NCBI GenBank assembly: GCA_963817755.1
Contig: CAWFPB010000003.1
Coordinates: 992,001 to 1,056,000, forward strand
Direction of reading: 5' to 3'
Source of the DNA: Oleiagrimonas sp963817755
GTDB taxonomy: Bacteria; Pseudomonadota; Gammaproteobacteria; Xanthomonadales; Rhodanobacteraceae
Length of the DNA: 64,000 nucleotides
Shown in pieces: positions 56,495-64,000 of the stretch. Under the pieces are notes generated by a model. That model was not told where the DNA came from. It searched no databases and saw only the letters and a list, made by a program, of their open reading frames with translations. The translations under genes were made by a program, and so were the position numbers. Position 1 is the first letter of the stretch; the number at the start of each line of letters is the position of its first letter.

Positions 56495-58405
56495 CTACAT
56501 GTTCTTGGGCTCGATCTTCACGTCGGTGTGCTTGCGCACGACCTTGAGGAAGCCTTCCATCTCGCTGGTGGCGTAGGCCTGGCTCATGCGCGTCCGCAGA
56601 AAGTTGCGCTGCATGTCGGAGATACCGGAAACATCCCCCTTGTGCACGGCATCAACCGCGACCAGTGCATACCCGGCACCGCCCAGGTCCACGCTGGCGT
56701 ACTCGCTCGCACCCTTGGCCGGATGCGGCATGCGGAAGGCGGTGTCGAGCAGCACCTTGGGTATGTCCTTCTCCACGCGCTTGGCCCCCTTGAGGGTCTG
56801 CACGGCGACACCCAGCCCGCCGACGACCTTGGCCATGTCGCCCTGCTTGCGCACCTTGGCCAGCAGCTGGCTGGCCTGTTCCTTGGCCGCCTTGGCCACG
56901 CGCGCATCGAGGATGGCCGCGCGGATCTTGCCGCTGACCTGGTCCAGCGTCTCGAGCTTGGACGGCTCGTGCTTGTTCACGTGGATCACGACGATATGGT
57001 TGGTACCCAGTTCGATGGCGTTGGAATTGTTGCCCTGTGCCAGCACTTCATCGGAGAACGCCGCCTTGACCACCTTGGGGTTGGACGCCATGCCCTTGTC
57101 GGTGCCCTTGCGGGTGAACAGCCCCGTGTGCTCGACCTTCAGGCCCAGTTCCTTGGCCGCCGGCTCCAGGGAACCCGGGTCGGCATAGGTCTTGTTGGTC
57201 AGCTTGCTGGCCAGCTCGCTGTACTTGCGCTCGCGGTCCCCTTCCTCCATCTGCTTGGCCAGCTGGTCGCGAACTTCGCTGAACGGCTTGACCTTGCCCG
57301 CGCGGATGCCGCGCAGGTCGATGATGTGGTAGCCCTCCGGCGAAAGCACGGGCTTGGAGATCTGGCCCTTCTTCATCGAGAACAGGGCATCCTCGAAGGC
57401 CTTGTTGGTGACGCCGCGCTGGATCCAGCCCAGGTTGCCGCCGTCGTTCTTGGAACCGAGGTCGTCGGAATACTTCTTCGCCAGCTTGGCGAAATCGGCG
57501 CCGGACTCGGCCTTCTTGTAGATCGACTGGGCCTTGGCCAGTGCCGCCTTCTGTTGCGCCGGCGTGGCGTTCTTGGGCACGCTGATCAGGATGTGCGACA
57601 CCAGTCGCTGCGCCGGCTCCTGGAAGCGCGACTTCTCCTTCTCGTAGCGCTGCTTGAGATCGGCCTCGCTGGGCGCGGTATCCGCCTTGACGTCGTCGGC
57701 GCTGATCTCGATGTAGTTGATCGAGACCTTCTCCTTGGTCATGTAGTCGGACTTGTGCTGCTGGTACCAGGTCCTGATCTGGCTGTCGCTGACCTTGCTG
57801 TCGGTCAGCGCCGGACGCGGAAGCGTCACGTAGCGCAAATCGCGCGTCTGGTAGAGAAGCTGGAGGTAACCGTCGACCTGTTGGGCGGTCATCACTTCGG
57901 ACGCCTGGACTGCGTCGGGCAGCAGGCCCGTCTCCAGGGACTTGCGCACGCGATCCTGGTACATCTCGGGCGTCATGCCGTTGTTGGCAAGGATGGCGCT
58001 GTAGGTATCGGCATTGAACTTGCCGTTGACCTGGAACGTGGGGTCGGAGGAAATTTCCCTGCGCAACTGGGCGTTGGTGACGTTCAGGCCCATGGACTTG
58101 TTGATCTGCAGCAGCAGCTGCTGCTTGACCAGCGACTCGACCACCTGCTGCTTGACTTCAGGCTTGTCGAAATAGGCCGGGTCGAACTTGTCGCCCTGGG
58201 CCCTGGACATCTGGCGCCTCAGGTCGTTCATGCGGTTCTGGAAGTCCTGGCGGGTGATCTCGTGATCGCCCACCTTCGCTACATTCGTATCGGTGCGCTG
58301 ACTGTTGTAGCTGATCAATCCGAAGCTCGCCAGCAAGAGGGCCATGGCTCCGAAGAGGATCATGGCGGGCCAACCGTGGAGTTTGTCGCGAAGGTTCTGC
58401 AGCAT
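56495..58405 (-). CDS. ppiD: Periplasmic chaperone PpiD (SurA-N / PPIC)
   Basis: The 636-residue protein has a single N-terminal transmembrane anchor (about 14-32), a SurA-N-like chaperone domain, a parvulin PPIase domain (about 265-365; SHILISVP, GGNLGWIQRG) and a C-terminal helical part. It assists outer-membrane and secreted protein folding at the inner membrane. The gene follows lon-hupB-tRNAs in the classic order. Confidence 0.95.
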   Translation of the reverse strand: MLQNLRDKLHGWPAMILFGAMALLLASFGLISYNSQRTDTNVAKVGDHEITRQDFQNRMNDLRRQMSRAQGDKFDPAYFDKPEVKQQVVESLVKQQLLLQINKSMGLNVTNAQLRREISSDPTFQVNGKFNADTYSAILANNGMTPEMYQDRVRKSLETGLLPDAVQASEVMTAQQVDGYLQLLYQTRDLRYVTLPRPALTDSKVSDSQIRTWYQQHKSDYMTKEKVSINYIEISADDVKADTAPSEADLKQRYEKEKSRFQEPAQRLVSHILISVPKNATPAQQKAALAKAQSIYKKAESGADFAKLAKKYSDDLGSKNDGGNLGWIQRGVTNKAFEDALFSMKKGQISKPVLSPEGYHIIDLRGIRAGKVKPFSEVRDQLAKQMEEGDRERKYSELASKLTNKTYADPGSLEPAAKELGLKVEHTGLFTRKGTDKGMASNPKVVKAAFSDEVLAQGNNSNAIELGTNHIVVIHVNKHEPSKLETLDQVSGKIRAAILDARVAKAAKEQASQLLAKVRKQGDMAKVVGGLGVAVQTLKGAKRVEKDIPKVLLDTAFRMPHPAKGASEYASVDLGGAGYALVAVDAVHKGDVSGISDMQRNFLRTRMSQAYATSEMEGFLKVVRKHTDVKIEPKNM

Positions 58406-58448
58406 GGATGGTTACCGCGGGTCAGGTCCGTCATCCGACAGACAGAAA

Positions 58449-58479
58449 GATCAAGGGCGCCGGACCGGCGCCCTTGATC
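58449..58479 (-). terminator. Hairpin between tRNA-Asp and ppiD
   Basis: A perfect 15-bp inverted repeat (GATCAAGGGCGCCGG with one-base loop) follows the tRNA-Asp gene on the minus strand. Only a short T-containing tail is seen (TTTCTGTC). Confidence 0.65.
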
Positions 58480-58485
58480 GACAAG

Positions 58486-58562
58486 TGGCGGAGTGGACGG
58501 GACTCGAACCCGCGACCTCCGGCGTGACAGGCCAGCATTCTAACCAACTGAACTACCACTCC
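58486..58562 (-). tRNA. tRNA-Asp(GTC)
   Basis: The 77-nt cloverleaf has acceptor GGAGTGG/CCACTCC, discriminator G, encoded CCA, anticodon loop CTGTCAC and T-arm GCGGGTTCGAGTCCCGT. Confidence 0.95.
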
Positions 58563-58625
58563 GCGAACCGGGAGCCGGCGAGGCCGGGGGATGGCGGGAC
58601 TTGAAAGCCCCGTCGCCCGGTACGC

Positions 58626-58700
58626 TGGTGGGTGCTGAGGGGATCGAACCCCCGACCCTCGCCTTGTAAGGGCGACGCTCTACCGCTGAGCTAAGCACCC
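58626..58700 (-). tRNA. tRNA-Val(TAC)
   Basis: The 75-nt gene has acceptor GGGTGCT/AGCACCC, anticodon TAC in loop CTTACAA, T-arm GGGGGTTCGATCCCCT and encoded CCA. It lies 10 bp downstream of hupB. Confidence 0.95.
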
Positions 58701-58710
58701 GGCCGACGAA

Positions 58711-58983
58711 TTAGTTTAGGGCGTCCTTCAGTCCCTTGCCAGCCTTGAAGCCGGGGACGTTGGAGGCCTTGATCTGGATGACTTCGTTGGTGCGCGGGTT
58801 GCGACCGGTGCGGGCAGCGCGCTTGCGCACGTTGAAGGTGCCGAAACCGACCAGGGAGACGGAATCGCCCTTCTTCAGGGTGTTCTTCACGACGTCCGTG
58901 AAGGCATCAACAGCACGCGTGGCATCGGCCTTGCTCATGTCGGCAGCGTCGGCCACGGCATTGATGAGATCGGTTTTGTTCAT
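58711..58983 (-). CDS. hupB: DNA-binding protein HU-beta
   Basis: The 90-residue protein starts MNKTDLINAVADAADMSK and has the DNA-gripping arm with GRNPRT and the GFGTF signature. It forms HU dimers that compact DNA. SD AAGGAG lies 6 nt before the ATG. Transcription probably runs on into tRNA-Val and tRNA-Asp. Confidence 0.97.
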   Translation of the reverse strand: MNKTDLINAVADAADMSKADATRAVDAFTDVVKNTLKKGDSVSLVGFGTFNVRKRAARTGRNPRTNEVIQIKASNVPGFKAGKGLKDALN

Positions 58984-59130
58984 TGAATTACTCCTTGGTC
59001 AAGTTATTGACCGGACCTGCACCGTACGGAGGGTCCCGTCAACGCGGAAATGATCCTGGCTTCCCCCTCGCCAGACTGCAGACCGTGAATAGCCGCGACA
59101 GTCGTGCGCGACGAGGCCGCGGGTACGGCC

Positions 59131-59159
59131 TTTATACCAGTGCCCCAGAGGGTCCGCAA
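59131..59159 (-). promoter_or_regulatory. hupB promoter
   Basis: On the minus strand TTGCGG (59159-59154) and TATAAA (59136-59131) are spaced by 17 bp, a strong sigma-70 match. Confidence 0.7.
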
Positions 59160-59209
59160 TACAAGGTGGGACAAGGCTTTCAGCCGATTCCCGGGGTTGT
59201 GCGCAAGAC

Positions 59210-59240
59210 GTTGCCGGCGGAGACAGAATCCGCCGGCAAC
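59210..59240 (-). terminator. Hairpin downstream of lon
   Basis: A perfect 12-bp inverted repeat (GTTGCCGGCGGA with complement, 7-nt loop) lies 34 bp after the lon stop. No T run follows. Confidence 0.5.
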
Positions 59241-59274
59241 CGAAAAAGGATGCACTACGCTCGTCGAGGTGGCG

Positions 59275-61800
<2,526 letters not shown>

Positions 61801-61875
61801 GTAGGAATTTCCGGGCACGTGCAGGCTTGACCCGAGCGTGCGCCCGGGTCCCATGATCGTCAAGTGGAGTCGATC

Positions 61876-61896
61876 GCGGCCCTTCTCAAGGGCCGC
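61876..61896 (-). terminator. Hairpin downstream of clpX
   Basis: GCGGCCCTT-CTC-AAGGGCCGC, a perfect 9-bp stem, lies 18 bp after the clpX stop and before the lon start. There is no strong T run. Confidence 0.5.
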
Positions 61897-61914
61897 ATGC
61901 GATCACCGCGCGGC

Positions 61915-63207
61915 TCAGGCCGCGCCGGTGGTACCTTCGGCCGACTGCTGCTGCAGGTTGCCTCGGTAGATCAGGTAGGGCTCGGCCTGGCCCTCGATGA
62001 CGGCGTCGTCGACCACCACCTTGCTGACGTGCTCCAGCGACGGCAGCTCGAACATGGTGTCCAGCAGGACCTGCTCGATGATGGTGCGCAGTCCGCGCGC
62101 GCCGGTCTTGCGCTTGAGCGCCCTGCGGGCAATCGCCTTGAGCGCCTCGGGACGGAATTCCAGCTCCACGTCCTCCATCTCGAACAGCTTGCGGAACTGC
62201 TTGGTCACCGCATTCTTCGGCTCGATGAGGATCTGCACCAGGGCGTCCTCGTCCAGCTCGTCCAGGGTCGCGACCACCGGCAGGCGGCCGACGAACTCGG
62301 GGATCAGGCCGAAGCGCACCAGATCCTCCGGTTCCACGCCGGCCAGCACCTTGCCCAGGTCCTGGGCACGGTCCTTGCTGCGCACCTCGGCCGCAAAGCC
62401 GATGCCGGTGGTCTCCGAGCGCTGCTGGATGACCTTTTCCAGGCCCGCGAAGGCGCCACCGCAGATGAACAGGATGTTGCGGGTGTCGACCTGCAGGAAT
62501 TCCTGCTGCGGATGCTTGCGACCGCCCTGCGGCGGCACCGAGGCGAGTGTGCCCTCGATCAGCTTCAGCAGCGCCTGCTGTACGCCCTCGCCCGACACGT
62601 CGCGGGTGATGGACGGGTTGTCGCTCTTGCGCGAGATCTTGTCGATTTCGTCGATGTAGACGATGCCCGACTGCGCCTTGTCGACGTCGTAATCGCACTT
62701 CTGCAGCAGCTTCTGGATGATGTTCTCGACATCCTCGCCCACGTAACCGGCTTCGGTCAGGGTGGTGGCGTCGGCAATGGTGAACGGCACGTTGAGCAAG
62801 CGAGCCAGGGTTTCGGCCAGCAGCGTCTTGCCCGAACCGGTCGGTCCGATCAGCAGAATGTTGGACTTGGACAGCTCGACCTCGTCGTCCTTCTGGCGCG
62901 ATTCGAGCCGCTTGTAGTGGTTGTACACCGCCACCGACAGGGCGCGCTTGGCGCGGTCCTGCCCGATCACGTACTGGTTCAGCGTTTCCATGATCTCGCG
63001 CGGCTTGGGCAGCTGCGTGCGCCCGCTGGAGGCCTTTTCCTCCAGTTCCTCGCGAATGATGTCGTTGCACAGCTCCACGCACTCGTCGCAGATGTACACC
63101 GACGGGCCCGCGATCAGCTTGCGGACTTCGTGCTGGCTCTTGCCGCAGAACGAACAGTAGAGGATCTTGCCACTGTCGTTGGAACGGCCCTGCCGATCGT
63201 CGCTCAT
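61915..63207 (-). CDS. clpX: ClpX ATPase subunit
   Basis: The 430-residue protein has the N-terminal C4 zinc domain (CSFCGKSQ, CDEC), Walker A GPTGSGKT, Walker B YIDEIDKI and pore and IGF-loop regions. It unfolds substrates for ClpP. The gene lies 97 bp after clpP. Confidence 0.97.
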   Translation of the reverse strand: MSDDRQGRSNDSGKILYCSFCGKSQHEVRKLIAGPSVYICDECVELCNDIIREELEEKASSGRTQLPKPREIMETLNQYVIGQDRAKRALSVAVYNHYKRLESRQKDDEVELSKSNILLIGPTGSGKTLLAETLARLLNVPFTIADATTLTEAGYVGEDVENIIQKLLQKCDYDVDKAQSGIVYIDEIDKISRKSDNPSITRDVSGEGVQQALLKLIEGTLASVPPQGGRKHPQQEFLQVDTRNILFICGGAFAGLEKVIQQRSETTGIGFAAEVRSKDRAQDLGKVLAGVEPEDLVRFGLIPEFVGRLPVVATLDELDEDALVQILIEPKNAVTKQFRKLFEMEDVELEFRPEALKAIARRALKRKTGARGLRTIIEQVLLDTMFELPSLEHVSKVVVDDAVIEGQAEPYLIYRGNLQQQSAEGTTGAA

Positions 63208-63254
63208 GCTCTTGATTCCCGATATGTTTCTGGCCGCGAGCCGAGAATAGCATA

Positions 63255-63285
63255 GCGCCGCACCCCTGCAATGCAGGTGCGGCGC
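63255..63285 (-). terminator. Hairpin between clpP and clpX
   Basis: GCGCCGCAC and its complement enclose a second small stem (CTGCA/TGCAG), making a near-perfect 14-bp hairpin in the clpP-clpX gap. It may attenuate clpX transcription or stabilise clpP mRNA. Confidence 0.45.
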
Positions 63286-63304
63286 CGTATTTCACCGATC
63301 CGGC

Positions 63305-63931
63305 TCAGGACGACTGCGACGCTTCCGCCTGGCGCTGGTCGATGACCGAGTCGATCAGGCCGTACTCGCTGGCTTCGGCACCGCTCATGAAGCGGTCGCG
63401 CTCGGTGTCGCGGGCGATGTCTTCCACCGGCTTGCCGGTGTGCCGTGAGAGGATGTCGTTCAGTCGCTCGCGCATGGTCAGGATCTCGCGGGCGTGGATC
63501 TCGATATCCGTGGCCTGCCCGGAGATGCCGCCAGCCCAGGGCTGATGGATCATGATCCGCGAATGCGGCAGCGAATAACGCTTGCCGGCGGCACCCGCCG
63601 TCAGCAGCAGGGCGCCCATGCTGGCCGCCTGGCCCACGCACATCGTGCTCACGTCCGGCTTGATGAACTGCATGGTGTCGTAGATCGCCAGTCCGGCGGT
63701 CACCGAACCGCCGGGGCTGTTGATGTAGAGGCTGATGTCCTTGTCCGGATTCTCCGACTCCAGGAACAGCAACTGCGCCACGATCAGGTTGGCCACGTTG
63801 TCGTCCACCGGCCCGACCAGGAACACCACGCGCTCCTTGAGCAGGCGCGAGTAGATGTCGTACGAACGTTCGCCGCGAGAGGTCTGTTCGACCACCATCG
63901 GGACAAGATTGAGGTTCTGGATCGGGTCCAC
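63305..63931 (-). CDS. clpP: ClpP protease subunit
   Basis: The start is a GTG at 63931 with SD GGAG six nt upstream, giving 208 residues. Catalytic Ser (GQAASMGA), His (IMIHQP) and Asp (GLIDSVI region) are present. It forms the tetradecamer with ClpX. The trigger factor gene precedes it by 33 bp. Confidence 0.96.
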   Translation of the reverse strand: MDPIQNLNLVPMVVEQTSRGERSYDIYSRLLKERVVFLVGPVDDNVANLIVAQLLFLESENPDKDISLYINSPGGSVTAGLAIYDTMQFIKPDVSTMCVGQAASMGALLLTAGAAGKRYSLPHSRIMIHQPWAGGISGQATDIEIHAREILTMRERLNDILSRHTGKPVEDIARDTERDRFMSGAEASEYGLIDSVIDQRQAEASQSS

Positions 63932-63964
63932 GGCTTTCTCCGGTCAATGCGTTGCGCGCGACGC

Positions 63965-64000
63965 TCAGCCCTGCTGGGGCTTCATCACCTCGTCGAAGCT
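63965..64000 (-). CDS. tig: Trigger factor, 3' end only
   Basis: Eleven codons and a TGA are visible on the minus strand, encoding SFDEVMKPQQG, a typical trigger factor C-terminus. The rest lies beyond the window. The tig-clpP-clpX-lon order supports the call. Confidence 0.85.
   Translation of the reverse strand, partial: SFDEVMKPQQG

Larger units (their letters stand above)
58984..59274. other. 291-bp lon-hupB intergenic region
   Basis: No gene is seen. It contains the hupB promoter (59131-59159) with a long leader of about 140 nt and a 12-bp hairpin (59210-59240) just after the lon stop. Confidence 0.6.

Overview
The window is about 64 kb of uniformly GC-rich, densely packed chromosome. 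The housekeeping gene order (clpP-clpX-lon-hupB-tRNA-Val-tRNA-Asp-ppiD, recR-ybaB-dnaX-4.5S RNA, rnhA-dnaQ-gloB), the Entner-Doudoroff cluster, a single-subunit kdkA LPS kinase and a DUF6165-like protein point to a gammaproteobacterium of the Xanthomonadales, most likely Rhodanobacteraceae-like. That placement is inferred from gene content; no marker gene was compared. I see no insertion sequence, prophage, integrase or CRISPR array. Nearly all genes look intact.

Region 1 (1-12.7 kb) is a periplasmic sulfur-oxidation island: a partial unknown gene, a secreted double-rhodanese, soxC-soxD-soxY-soxZ, a secreted DsrE-like protein, soxA-soxX-soxB, a SoxH-like metallohydrolase, a convergent CsoR/RcnR-family regulator, a FadL-type outer-membrane protein and a split YeeE/YedE (PmpA-PmpB) sulfur transporter. 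Together they would oxidise thiosulfate through SoxYZ-bound intermediates (SoxAX, SoxB, SoxCD) and move sulfur species across the envelope.

Region 2 (12.7-19.7 kb, minus strand) looks like one five-gene operon: universal stress protein, AMP/thymidine phosphorylase-type enzyme, archaeal-like PRPP synthetase, beta-CASP metallo-beta-lactamase nuclease and a plasma-membrane-type H+-ATPase. A perfect FNR/ANR-type palindrome lies upstream, centred where a class II activator would sit (-41.5 relative to a plausible -10). I read this as a candidate low-oxygen or NO-induced RNA/nucleotide salvage module; it is the most interesting system in the window.

Region 3 (19.7-26.7 kb) has nagA, a GntR regulator and a divergent zwf-pgl-edd-eda operon, the complete route from glucose-6-phosphate to pyruvate and glyceraldehyde-3-phosphate, with conspicuous ACCACT/AGTGGT palindromes in the shared promoter, followed by tRNA-Arg.

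Region 4 (26.7-45 kb) holds general metabolism and envelope genes: an ALDH7-type dehydrogenase, an SDR, pyrD, murB, an M16 protease, a 7TM-GGDEF cyclase, a Bax1-I protein, an AlkB-like membrane hydroxylase, a HIT protein, recR, ybaB, dnaX, 4.5S RNA, tRNA-Ser(CGA), a GT9 heptosyltransferase, kdkA and a metallohydrolase.

Region 5 (45-51.7 kb) carries tRNA-Ser(GGA) followed by two 188-bp tandem repeats that each contain the tRNA 3' end, then a LysR regulator divergent from dabB-dabA (inorganic-carbon uptake) and a PP2C phosphatase. Inorganic-carbon uptake beside thiosulfate oxidation fits a chemolithoautotrophic or mixotrophic life, although no carbon-fixation enzyme is in the window.

Region 6 (51.7-64 kb) is housekeeping: dnaQ, rnhA, a methyltransferase, gloB, mltD, fabI, ppiD, two tRNAs, hupB, lon, clpX, clpP and the last codons of the trigger factor gene.
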